Positions 45,258 through 55,022 of a DNA stretch of 64,000 nt are shown piece by piece. The translations under genes were made by a program, and so were the position numbers. Source of the DNA: Bicyclus anynana. Lineage: Eukaryota > Arthropoda > Insecta > Lepidoptera > Nymphalidae. Position 1 is the first letter of the stretch, and every line of letters starts with the position of its first letter. The stretch lies in assembly GCF_947172395.1 (NCBI RefSeq), contig NC_069106.1, forward strand, positions 5,394,001 to 5,458,000, in the 5' to 3' direction. Below the pieces are notes generated by a model. That model was not told the DNA's origin. It searched no databases and saw only the letters and a program-made list of their open reading frames with translations.

Positions 45258-46283
45258 ATGTCAAAGTATGTGGTATCGTCACAGCCAAGGACAACGGCAA
45301 AGAATAATTCGACAGAACCGCCTTTATCCGAAGTTCGTTATGATACAATTAAATGTGAAGAATGTCGAAACGATAACGACCAATGCTGCTTCGTGTATTT
45401 CTACTCGTTATACTGCGGTCGATACCGCTGCTCTGGTTGCTGCGATGATGAAAAAAAAAAGAGAAGTAGGCCACTAAGGATTGCGGCGAATAATTACACA
45501 GTCGATGATGTATCTGAAGACGATAATATTACAAGTTTTATAAAAGACGACACCGTCTATAGGCCCACTACATATAGTGACTATAATATAGTTCATGAAC
45601 ATAGCGGAGGTGTAAACAGGGGAGATCTCGCTGTGGCAGGAATCGACTATGATGGTCACTTGAGTGGTCGCAGTAGAAATGATCATCACACGGGAGACAT
45701 GAGTCGCTCAACTTGTAAGCCCGATGCAGGTAACTCTGGTAAAGTACACCAACCAGGTCTTCATAGTGATAGTGCAAATGACTCTGAGACCGTATGCTAT
45801 CCATATGGCCAATCAGTTGGTCATGCCAGTAAAAGTCATTCAGTTAATCATAGCAGTGTTGAAGATAAATTTGGAAATGTTTGCTATACAGTTGGTAACA
45901 ACGCAAGTGGAGATCACAGCAGTAAAAGTCATTCAGTTGATCATAGCGGCGTCGAAAATAAATATGGAAATGTTTGCTATACAGTTGGTAACACTGGAAG
46001 TGGAGATCACGGCGTAAGCCACTCAGGTGGTACTGTTGGACATGGAGGCCATTCTGTTGCCGATAACACGCATTCGAGTAGTGGTGATCACTCTGGGGGA
46101 AATCATGGGAGCGTAGATCATTCTAGTGGCTGGGGGTGCAGCGGCGGAGACACTGGTGGCGATAGTGGAGGGGGTGGGGGTGGTGACACTGGCGGTGATA
46201 GTGGTGGAGGGGGCGGTGGTGATAGTGGCGGAGGAGACACAGGTGGTGATAGCGGGGGAGGTGGTGGTGGTGGAGATGATTAA
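45258..46283 (+). CDS. Gene D: Ser/His/Gly-rich repeat protein of the QP-motif family
   Basis: Single exon, 341 residues, no signal peptide. The N-terminus MSKYVVSSQPRTTAKNNS and following PLSEVRYDTIK align with gene A, as do a Cys block (CCFVYFYSLYCGRYRCSGCC), a basic stretch (DEKKKRSRPLR) and NNYT. The middle holds two 31-residue tandem repeats (45828-45920 and 45921-46013) with KSHSVNHSSVEDKFGNVCYT and its variant. A His/Ser/Gly zone follows, and the tail (from about residue 295) is almost pure GGDTGGDSGGGGG repeats. It is a much expanded relative of gene A. Its composition suggests a disordered, possibly metal-binding or self-associating protein, but no function is recognised. TATAAAT at about 45211 could be its TATA box. 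It lies in the spacer between the inverted transposon copies. Confidence 0.75.
   Translation: MSKYVVSSQPRTTAKNNSTEPPLSEVRYDTIKCEECRNDNDQCCFVYFYSLYCGRYRCSGCCDDEKKKRSRPLRIAANNYTVDDVSEDDNITSFIKDDTVYRPTTYSDYNIVHEHSGGVNRGDLAVAGIDYDGHLSGRSRNDHHTGDMSRSTCKPDAGNSGKVHQPGLHSDSANDSETVCYPYGQSVGHASKSHSVNHSSVEDKFGNVCYTVGNNASGDHSSKSHSVDHSGVENKYGNVCYTVGNTGSGDHGVSHSGGTVGHGGHSVADNTHSSSGDHSGGNHGSVDHSSGWGCSGGDTGGDSGGGGGGDTGGDSGGGGGGDSGGGDTGGDSGGGGGGGDD
45828..46013 (+). repeat. Two 93-bp coding repeats within gene D
   Basis: Both units begin AGTAAAAGTCATTCAGTT and contain GGAAATGTTTGCTATACAGT, keeping the frame. They differ mainly by substitutions that change few residues, and no indels are seen. Confidence 0.85.
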
Positions 46284-46589
46284 TGATTTGTTGTGAACTA
46301 CTTCCCTCAACTTCGTCCGCATTGACCGCGACATTTTGTATTGAACTAGACGTATTGACCTTCCTATTGAATCACTTGTTCATCTTTTAATGAAAACCAC
46401 CTTAAAATTGGATGTGTTATTTGAAAAATCTAAGCGATTTTATTATGTACCTACTAAATTATGATAAGACATTGCCCTGCTTTTTAAAGAACCAATGGAT
46501 TATCCAGGGAAGCTAAGGTATTAATGCTAAAGCTTATTAAAATTTTGAATTTGTCAGTGACAAATATTTCAAACGTTATCTTCGTAATT

Positions 46590-46670
46590 ATTGTTCTGAC
46601 GAGCAACTTAGTACCTTATTTGTGACAATAGTACCTTGGAAAAATCCTTGCTAAGTTGCTCGTCAGAATT
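46590..46670. repeat. Hairpin sequence after gene D
   Basis: TTCTGACGAGCAACTTAG (46592-46609) and CTAAGTTGCTCGTCAGAA (about 46651-46668) form an 18-bp perfect stem with a 40-base loop that contains a repeated GTACCTT. It lies about 310 bp downstream of the gene D stop. Confidence 0.7.
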
Positions 46671-47379
46671 AATGAGATATAGTTTCCCTCTATCTATATT
46701 TCCCTTGTCACTTAAACTTACGTACGTTATTCATTATTAAATTGAAACAAATAAGGGCATTTACTTCCACTACTACTTCCTTTAATTATGTCTCGATTTA
46801 TAGGTATATGTTTATAGTTTAGAATAATTTTAAATAAATGTTATGTTAATATTAATGCCCATATTTGCCATCAGTGATTAGGTACACGTTCAAATGTGTT
46901 CAGGTTATGTGACATTTTGTGAGCTCAGTAAGCTCGTATAACTCTAGACACGTACGCAGACGCACGTTGAAGACCTTATGAAGCCGCTAAGGGAAGGGCG
47001 TGACTGTAAAAGAAATAAATATATCAATATCTATTTTTCTTTACGAAACTAGGGTTGAATATATCAATTCTATTGAATATTTTTCACGTCCTTCGGCATT
47101 TTTCTTACAATAAAGTCAATTTGTTCATGGGTGTTATCTTTGAACCATTTTTATATTGAATTTTTGAAGAGACAGTTTGTATAATAATTAACGCTTTCCA
47201 CTTTTTACTTTTCACCTAGTCCTAAATCCGGATCCACGCGTTTACGAGACTATTTAAGTAAAAGTGTTGTCACTTGTAGCCGGTCGTGTGTCGGTCTTTT
47301 GTCATTACAGGAGTTCGTCGCGCGACCTGTCTACAAATTACTACAAATTGTTCTTTGTCTACTGATGTAATGATAGTAC

Positions 47380-47516
47380 GTTAAGTCCACAGTTACGACT
47401 ACGTCATCGACCACAGTCTACAACACAAAAATAATGTCAATAAAATTGTTATAGTCATTTGTCAATGTCAATGTCAAACTCAAATCAAAATTGCATAAAT
47501 AAATCTTTATGATCTG
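47380..47516 (+). promoter_or_regulatory. Distal upstream region of gene E, cut off by the transposon
   Basis: This stretch ('AACACAAAAATAATGTCAAT', 'CATTTGTCAATGTC', 'AAACTCAAATCAAAATTG') matches 54065-54140 upstream of gene F, while the continuation of that F region matches DNA starting at 52568 beyond the transposon. The right copy of the large element thus split an ancestral upstream region of gene E. Base 47516 is the last base of the left CTG duplication. Confidence 0.7.
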
Positions 47517-49161
47517 GGGCCTAATTGTCTAACGCAAACGATTGAATTTGACAGTTGAAATCGTACGTTTTTACTTGTCAAACAGCTATTTCGGATTGTG
47601 TAAGCCAATGGAAAGCCATCGGTTGGGCATAGTTAGTTCATTACGATTAGATCGTTATTTTTATACGAAGAGTGAATGATTTTATATGATTTGACAGTTA
47701 TTTGCGATTGTCTTCGAATTGTTTAAAGTTTTATCTTCATGGCCTATGTCAAAAACTTACGATGGGTCTTGAGTCACCTTTGATCGTAAAAAGGACAAAT
47801 TGTGGATGTCCAAAATTCCAAAATAATAATTTATATTTTATTAAATATCTAAAATTAATATTTTTTTCCATTCTAAATCTCTCAATTCAGTCTCCCCGTC
47901 CACAGTTAGCATTTTTAGTACGAAACTTTGCGAAGTGTTTAGTGCTTTGTTTGTAAACAATGAACTCTATTAGAAAGAGTAATAAATAATATATTCTTTG
48001 CAATGAACTTTTAAAGTCAAAACAATGAAGTTAATTGAGTGCCATTAATCGATTTATATAGGATGCTGAGACTTGGACTCTGAGAGAAAGTGAGAAAAAG
48101 AAGATACACACTCTAGAAATGTGGTGTTGGAGAAGAATGCTTGCATATCCTGGACACAGTTTCGAAACAACATCTCACTCCTCCAAGAACTGGGGATCAA
48201 ACTGCATCTTTCTTCCAGCATCCAATGTCTTACACACACTTTCTTTGGACGTACCACACAAAGAGACACTTAGTCCATAGAGCGACATAAACTCGATTTC
48301 TGCGACATCTTGCATGTTGTTGTATCCAATATGTTTGGATCTGTGTTCCATGGCATAAGTGTGTGGTTTAGTTAAGTTTGCTGGCAAAGTTAAGCAAAAA
48401 GGAATCAAATTTCATTTTTAAAAGTATGATTATGGCGAACGAACTCTTTCGTCATCGCTCATAGGTACATTTACATTTTCCATTAGTGCATGCCCACCCT
48501 AGGAATCCTAGGATTCTGAGCTACCGAATAGGAATAGGAAATAATAATAGATAAGCCAATGGGTGGGAGTAGAATAGGATAGGAATAGGGAATGAGTCAA
48601 AGCGAAGCTTGTCTGTCTGCTATATTATCTTAGTACACAAACTACACTTACATTGAGACTAAATAGTGATGTGTATATTTTATAATATGCTCAATATTAA
48701 CAATTTTGCTTTACAGGAGATTTGGAATATGCCCTATAACTGCAGACTCCAATATTGCAAATAGCACCTGCAATACAGTGGAATAACATATTGGTGTGCT
48801 GAAGAAAAGATGGCAAAGGCTTTTAGCTGACAGGACATTGTACTGATGACCCTGTTATCTGGTCAAATCATAAATGTGTGTGTATTATCAAAATATTTGC
48901 ATAGATTGTGAAATGCTGATGATATTTGATTTGGTCTTTGATATTTAAAAATAAAAGAATACTTACTTTGCTGAGTTTGTTTTGTTGTAGTTTTTTCTAA
49001 AACTAAGGCTGGTTTTACAGTCACGCCGCTAGACGCGCCGTTGGACAGCGCGCTGTTGGACAGCGCGCGTTTGAACAGCGGTGCACCAACTAGTACGGCG
49101 CTCCTCAATTAGTACGGCGCGTTTCGCTGCTGTGAGACAGTCGTGTACAAACAGATACAAA

Positions 49162-49445
49162 ATGAACGGCAATGCGGTTAGAGTACTGGCTATTTACTTT
49201 TTATGGAAAAAAAGGCAACAAAAACGTCGAAGAACAGTAGGTGTTGATCCTTATAACGCTACAAGGTTACTGAGAGGCGAACACGTAACATCTTTCTCTG
49301 ATTTACGAGAAAATAGTTATAAATTTTATAAATATTTTCGCCTATCAACCAGCAGTTTCGACGAATTACTGTGCAAGTTAGAGTTTTCTTTACGAAGATC
49401 CAGCATACGTCGCAACCCCATAGCTCCAGTGGAAAAATTGGAAAT
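49162..49445 (+). pseudogene. Truncated Harbinger-type transposase, N-terminal part
   Basis: It starts MNGNAVRVLAIYFLWKKRQQ and continues with VDPYNATRLLRGEHVTSFSD and NSYKFYKYFRLSTSSFDELL. This is the N-terminal region of HARBI1-like nucleases, before the catalytic DDE core. At about 49445 the sequence switches into the antisense of the second ORF, so the core is absent. The frame remains open to 49509 only by chance. Confidence 0.7.
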
Positions 49446-49613
49446 TTTCACAACACAATTCCTTTCCAATTTCTTCCAGGCTTTATTTTTTGCGTCCTTA
49501 TTCTTATAAAAATCATCGGCCGGGTCCCATAAACATCTTCTAATTCGCACTTCGTCAATTACTCGACCCGTATCGATGTGATTCATTTTGTACACAACAG
49601 TACCTAACGGCAC
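49445..49613 (-). pseudogene. Truncated MADF-domain protein of the Harbinger element
   Basis: On the minus strand it reads TGRVIDEVRIRRCLWDPADD, then FYKNKDAKNKAWKKLERN, the first half of a MADF (Myb/SANT-like) domain. Harbinger elements normally carry such a DNA-binding partner next to the transposase. Here only the N-terminal fragment is left, running towards the truncated transposase. Confidence 0.65.
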
Positions 49614-52567
49614 GTCTCAACGGCGTGAGACTAAAACGCACAATGGCCGTAGAAGCGCACGAGCGGCGCGCGCTTCGACCGCGTCGCGCGAATAGGACGC
49701 GTTCAACGAACGGCGCTGCTCAAGCGCGCGAATTTGAAACGCTACTAATACCCCAATACATATCCGAGCGCGCGCGCTCCGACGGCGCTGCCGAAACGCG
49801 TGACTGTAAAACCAGCCTAAAGCTTTTAGTTTAACATTTTACTATTAATATTTTTTTTACCATTACAATAATTAAATAAAATATTCAAAAAGTGTAGTTG
49901 TAAAAAATACATTTATAATACCTGTGTATGTTCACCCCCCTGCAGTTTCACCCACATAATTCCTGTTCCCGTGGGAAGAAATACATGGCCTATAATACTC
50001 AAATGTGGATTTTTATTGGTAAAATAATCTTCAAAATTGGTTCAGTAGGTCCAGTGCTTACCCCTACAATCCCCCGAACTGTATCTTTTTATTACAGTAT
50101 CTAGACAACTAGTATTCTAAGAATTATGAAAATGACACCTCTGAGGGTGTAATAGGGGTTGGAAGTTCATAAAAAAAAAGATTTTTTAAGTTTATTTATT
50201 ATAATAATAATAAATACAGTAGACATAGACTTTCAGTTAGACATTTTTTAAACCCGGAAACCACAAAGCTTAAAAATAATCAAATTTATACTTCTCATCC
50301 AGTCGGCCTGTACAGTAACTTGCAGACACTGTTTTGATGATTAGTATATTTTCTTAAATCAGAAAAACGAGTATTACCAAATTAGGATATAAATCTGCTA
50401 AAGCCTAACTAGCTACTCCATAGAGGGGCCAGACTAGACACTGAGGGATCATGGGTTCAGCCCTGCTCACTGTACTAGACAACATATTGGCCATACTTAA
50501 ATGTTAAAGCATATTTATTTTTAAATATGTTTTACCGTAAATAAATTATTACAGATGCTACCTTTCTAACAGCTTCAGTCAATCACAGGATAGGTACAAT
50601 GAAGTTACATAGTGAATAATCAAATTTATTTTATAATTAACAAAAATGAGTAAGAATATTTTAGATGGATAGCTGACATAGAGAGCTCCTGGAATTACAC
50701 ACACACACAGCACATAATTCTTAAGCTGGCTCAGCTAGTCAGTCTTGTTGTCAAAGCACTCATCTTCATGTCTCTCTCAATATCAGTGGTTCATCGTAAT
50801 AGTCTGTTCATAATAATCAATTTAGTCTGAAATAAAAAAAAAAAAATAATATTTCATACTAAAAGTTAGATAGAATCTTTGAGAGGAAAACATTAGCAGT
50901 GATTTCCTGGGTTCGATCCCTGGCTTGACCGATTGAGGTTTTCTCAATTGGTCTAGGTCTGGCTGGTGGGAGGCTTCGGCCAGTTACCACCTTACTGGCA
51001 AACACGTACCGCTAAGAGATTTAGCATTTGGGTATGATGCCATGTAGAAACCGAAAGGGGTGTGGATTGTCTTCCTACTCCTAACAAGTTAACCCGTTAC
51101 CATCTTAGATTACATCATCACTAACCATCAGGTGAGATTGTGGTCAAGGGCTAACTTGTAAAGAATAAAAAAAAAAAAACCTGCTCCAATGTGGATTGGT
51201 AGTTATGGTGTTAATGTATAATATACCACTATCAGATGTTAATGATAATTTATGTTCCGAAGGTTCATACAATGAAAGTAACTTGTTTGATCCCCGGCTG
51301 GACCAACTGATTTAGCATTCCAGTGTGATGACGTGTAGCCTAACTTGTAAAGAATAAAAAATAAAATAAAACAGTAACATTTTGCTCTCAGTAGAGGATT
51401 TTGAATGGTATATCTAAATGCTTAGATAAACTATCTCTGCGAACCCGTTGTTATTATGACACTGTTGTTGGCTGGTGAAGGAATAAAACACCCTAAAGAG
51501 CTAAAGAACTGTTCAAATCCTTTAATAATAAGTCTGTTTGTGAAGTCACTCATCACACACTTAGGTAAACCTATGTATATTAGTGCTGACTCATACGAGA
51601 CTTAACACTGGGAAAAAATAACATGCGGACTTTTCTAAGAGACAGCTGCCCACCCTCTCCTCTTGCGCAGCCCGGATGTGCTAAATACTTCCCAACAAAG
51701 AAATTACTGCTGTAACTAGTGCAGGGACATGTAGTAGACAGCAGCGCGATCACTTATTAATCGGGCATTGTTGATTGTTCTTCAGTTGGCTAACTCCACT
51801 TGTAGTTACGCTAACCACCTTAGCCCTGCCTTGCCTGAGTTAAGGGTTGTTTTAATGAGAAACTTCTTAAGAAATGGACATCGACAAAATTATATAGAGG
51901 TAGTTTTCTTTTTTGTTTACTTTTATATTTTAGATTAACAATAACACAAACGAAGTAAACTTTGCTCCTAAGATCAATATAATTTAGTAAAACTTTGCTC
52001 AATTTCTAAATTCTCTTTAAAACCTAAAAAATAAAAATTTTGTTTTGTTTTGATAAATTAAAAAATAAAATTTCTAATCCACAGGTTATTAATATGCTAT
52101 GTTTCACCACAGACTAATAGGATACCCCGTTATTTTGACACTAGCCTACACAGACAACAGGGAGATTACCAAATAGTCCAAATAGCCCTTGGTTAAATTC
52201 GTTAAATGCGTTTTGTTACTCGAGTTGCATGTACCATTTTCTCACGCTATTTTCTTCAATAGTAGATATTTTTCGTGAAATTTAATGCTTCTTTAATGTT
52301 TTAAACAAAAGACATAAAACTTTGTTAAAATATATGCATTATTATGGAGTTTGACTTAAATTTGATAATATTATTAACGATAGTTTCACTATCGTTTTGC
52401 ATAAACAATACGCAATCTTCATGAATGATTTCAGTTCATCGTTCACCATCCGGTCTTCATATAATGAACTAAATTAGACAATACCAATGTAAAGTTACGA
52501 TTGATCGTTGATCGTAGCCGATCGTATGAACTTTACGATCAATGAACTCCGTTAGACAATTAGGCCC

Positions 52568-53063
52568 CTGTTATTGTAAAGCTCACGACTGCACAAACTT
52601 CCGAGTTATTTATTTTAATATTTTTTAAACCTATTTTTAACATATATTCGATAACAATACAACAATTTGTTATGTCTAATAGACACTAGACAATATACTG
52701 CTGAGATTGTTTAATAAGTCTATACAATTATTTAGAAATACTTAAAATTAGGTGGGTAGTTTGTTTATTATCTATTTGTTCTTAATTTGAAATAAATTAG
52801 TAAAAAAAGTGCCGAACAACTTTTGTGGTAAACCAGTTTCTAGTGGACAGTTGATATAATTATTCAACTTCATATTGCACGTCGTCGTCGTCTCCAATTT
52901 TAGGAAGGAATAAATAAAATGCAATAAATTCCGGTTACCTAATTTTTTTTCGTTGTTCGCGTTGTTCGGAAAAACTTGTGCCAAACTATTTAAAAGAAAA
53001 TCGCAAGTTTTTGTGTTTAGTACAACTTGTGTGATTAAAAAAAAAACTTGTACACAACTGACT
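52568..53063 (+). promoter_or_regulatory. Proximal promoter region of gene E
   Basis: The whole stretch is homologous to 54150-54599 upstream of gene F: 'AAGTGCC', 'CAACTTTTGTGGTAAA', 'CAGTTTCTAGTGGACA' and 'CTCCAATTTTAGG' are shared. TATTTAAAA at 52987-52995 is followed about 30 bp later by TTTAGTAC, a plausible TATA/start pair, leaving a 5' UTR of about 45 bp. The region begins at the right CTG duplication of the transposon, so only about 500 bp of native upstream DNA remains next to the gene. Confidence 0.55.
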
Positions 53064-53531
53064 ATGGCTGAACCAATCACCACACAACCTGGAGTAAATG
53101 AAGTCATTAGAGCGAGTGAAAAAATACATTTGGAGGAACCATTTTTAAATTCAGAACCACCAGAGCAAGAGATGCCAATCGTCGAACCTATTGGAAATGA
53201 AGTAATTGAGGAAGAAAAGAAGAAAAAGAGAAACGAAACTGCCTGTTGTGTATGCTCTGATCCCGATGAAGATGATGTACTTGATATGTTTTTTATCTGT
53301 GAAAGTTTCGCTGGGTTATGTCACCATTTTATACAGTGCCTTGGATATACATGTACAAGCTGCTGTGAGTGTTTTGGAGAATGCTGTTCAGGGTGTGGTG
53401 ATTGTCTTGGAGAATGCAGTTCAGGATGCTGTGAGTGCCTTGGAGAATGCAGTACAGGATGTTGTGAGTGTCTTGGAGAGTTCTGTTCTGCTTGTGGTGA
53501 GGGTGGCTGTGACTGTGACTGTTCAGACTAA
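53064..53531 (+). CDS. Gene E: Cys-rich protein with four 11-residue CxC repeats
   Basis: Single exon, 155 residues, no signal peptide. The start MAEPITTQPGVNEVI is chosen because genes C and F share it; the frame is open further upstream but without an ATG in a conserved position. Blocks: QP motif; an acidic/basic linker (MPIVEPIGNEVIEEEKKKKR); CCVCSDPDEDD; a partly hydrophobic segment (MFFICESFAGLCHHFIQCLG); then four 33-bp repeats (53364-53495) of the type CECFGECCSGC / CECLGECSTGC; and a CDCDCSD end. Five cysteines per 11 residues in CxC and CC pairs recall metallothioneins, so metal binding is a reasonable hypothesis; acylation is another. AATAAA is at 53870. The nearest relative is gene F, and the unit containing both was duplicated in tandem. 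Confidence 0.75.
   Translation: MAEPITTQPGVNEVIRASEKIHLEEPFLNSEPPEQEMPIVEPIGNEVIEEEKKKKRNETACCVCSDPDEDDVLDMFFICESFAGLCHHFIQCLGYTCTSCCECFGECCSGCGDCLGECSSGCCECLGECSTGCCECLGEFCSACGEGGCDCDCSD
53364..53495 (+). repeat. Four 33-bp in-frame repeats in gene E
   Basis: The units begin at 53364, 53397, 53430 and 53463, typified by TGTGAGTGTCTTGGAGAATG. Gene F has only three units (54864-54962), so the number changed by one since the duplication. Confidence 0.85.
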
Positions 53532-53604
53532 GCTTAGACAATGAAGGACTAAGACATAAGTCGCAGGGTTAAACAGAACATAAAAAGTTGAATATCTTCA
53601 TACT

Positions 53605-53800
53605 TGTGTCTTCATCATCATCATTAACAAACCATATTCTGCTCACTGTTGAGCATGAGTCTCCTCTTATAATGAGAGGGGTTAGGGGTTAGGCCTTAGT
53701 TTATCACGCTAGCGCAATGCGGATTGGCAGTCTTCACACACATAGAGAATTAAGAAAATTCTGAGGTATGCAGGTTTCCTCGCAATGTTTGATATATGTT
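53605..53800 (-). mobile_element. SINE family b, inverted, in the 3' region of gene E
   Basis: It reads 'GCGCAATGCGGATTGGCAGT', 'AGAGAATTAAGAAAATTCTG' and 'GCAGGTTTCCTCGCAATGTT', the inverse of the family-b body, truncated at the head. A SINE at the corresponding place after gene F (55023-55290) shows that insertion came before the E/F duplication. Confidence 0.65.
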
Positions 53801-54599
53801 GTGTTGTTCAACTTAGGCATACTGGAGTAATGATAGACAATTCTAGTCTCTGTTATACTTTATGAGTTGAATAAAGTCTTTTTGAAAGATATTTTCTAAG
53901 CCCAAAAGATGTAAATAGCTTTGCAGTGCATTTACAATGTAGCCTTTTATATCTCTAGTATTACCACAATATTTTTGTACTCAAATTATATGTATACTAA
54001 AGCTAATACTCAATGTGTAGTACAAACTTATCTTTGTAAATTGATGTTTAATATGTTACATGTACGTCATCTGTGAACACAGTCCTTAACACAAAAATAA
54101 TAATATTGTCATTTGTCAAACTCAAATCAAATCAAATTGTGGGTTCAGGACTGCACACACTTCAGAGATAATATTATTATAATCAATAATATCATTAAAA
54201 CAATTTATAATGTCTATTAGACACTCTAGCCATTACACTGCTGTGATTGTTTAATAAGTAGCTATTTAATTATATTTATATAAAATTGGGTGGGTAATTT
54301 GTTTATTACTTAATTGTTCTCAATTTGAATTAAATAATTAAAAAAGTGCCAAACAACTTTTGTGGTAAAGCAGTTTCTAGTGGACATTGTTAAACTGTAT
54401 ATTGCACATCATAGGTAGTTATGATACTGTGAAGACCTAAAATAGGTCTCCAATTTTAGGTAGGCATAAATAAAATGCAGTAAATTCTGGGTACCTATTG
54501 CATTGTTTGGTAAAAACTTGTGCGAAAATATTTAAATCACAAGTTGTTGTGTTTGGTACAACTTGTGTGATTAGAAAGAAAGCTTGTACGAAACTGACT

Positions 54600-54998
54600 A
54601 TGGCTGAACCAATCACCACACAACCTGGAGTAAATGAACCATTTTAAAATCCAGAACCACCAGAGCAAGAGATGCCAATCGTCAAACCTATAGGAAATGA
54701 AGTAATCGAGCAAGAACAGAAAAAAAAGAGGAACGAAACTGCCTGTTGTGTATGCACTGGTCCCGATGAGGACACTGTATTTGATATGTTTTTTAACTGT
54801 GAAACTTTTGGTGGGTTATGTAACAATTTTATTGAGTGTTTAGGATCTACATGTTCAAGTTTCTGTGAGTGTTTTGGAGAATGCTGTTCAGGGTGTGTAG
54901 ATTGTCTTGGAGAATGCTGTTCAGGATGCTGTGAGTGTCTCGACAAGTTCTGTTCTGCTTGTATTGAGGCTGGCTGTGACTGTGACTGTGACGACTAA
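54600..54998 (+). pseudogene. Gene F: tandem copy of gene E with early nonsense codon
   Basis: It starts like gene E (MAEPITTQPGVNE), then lacks about 12 codons and runs into TAA at 54645-54647, where gene E has a Leu codon. The frame is otherwise kept: from the in-frame ATG at 54672 (MPIVKPIGNEVIEQEQKKKR) it is open for 108 residues through CCVCTGPDED, three 11-residue Cys repeats and the CDCDCDD end. So it is either a young pseudogene or a gene that now makes a shortened product without the QP motif. Cysteine positions are well preserved against gene E, which favours recent loss or continued use. TATTTAAA at about 54528 corresponds to the gene E TATA-like box. AATAAA is at 55388. Confidence 0.65.
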
Positions 54999-55022
54999 GT
55001 GTAGACAATGAAGGATTAAGAC

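Larger units (their letters stand above)
49007..49817 (+). mobile_element. Nested PIF/Harbinger-like element with TAA duplication
   Basis: The ends GGCTGGTTTTACAGTCACG and CGTGACTGTAAAACCAGCC are inverted, and TAA stands on both sides (49004-49006, 49818-49820). The left copy of the large transposon shows the empty site with a single TAA (about 36567-36590, opposite strand). The element is internally deleted. The left half encodes the N-terminus of a HARBI1-type transposase on the + strand (from 49162), and the right half the N-terminus of a MADF-type DNA-binding protein on the minus strand (from 49613). Subterminal regions are GC-rich with repeated GCGCG words. Confidence 0.85.
47517..52567 (-). 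mobile_element. Large non-autonomous DNA transposon, right copy (5,051 bp with nested insertion)
   Basis: This is the reverse complement of 33829-38065, with the same GGGCCTAATTGTCTAACG ends. After removing the nested 811-bp element and one 3-bp TAA it is 4,237 bp, exactly the length of the left copy. Four translated stretches and every segment I compared are identical, including a TG-repeat and a 13-base A run, so the copies are very young or kept alike by conversion. It is flanked by a direct CTG on both sides (47514-47516 and 52568-52570), a 3-bp target duplication. The same SINE, LEP1-like and LINE passengers are present. On the + strand the LINE piece reads HTLEMWCWRRMLAYPGHSFE at about 48100-48165, a broken RTE-type reverse transcriptase tail. 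Confidence 0.85.

Noticed and set aside
45268..46334. Long open frames in the other frames and on the opposite strand of gene D
   Set aside because: They are shadows of the repetitive coding sequence (GAT/GGT-rich). The chosen frame alone matches gene A.
53206..53544. 112-residue + strand frame overlapping gene E
   Set aside because: It is a frame shadow of the 33-bp repeats. Only the gene E frame shares the conserved start and cysteines with C and F.
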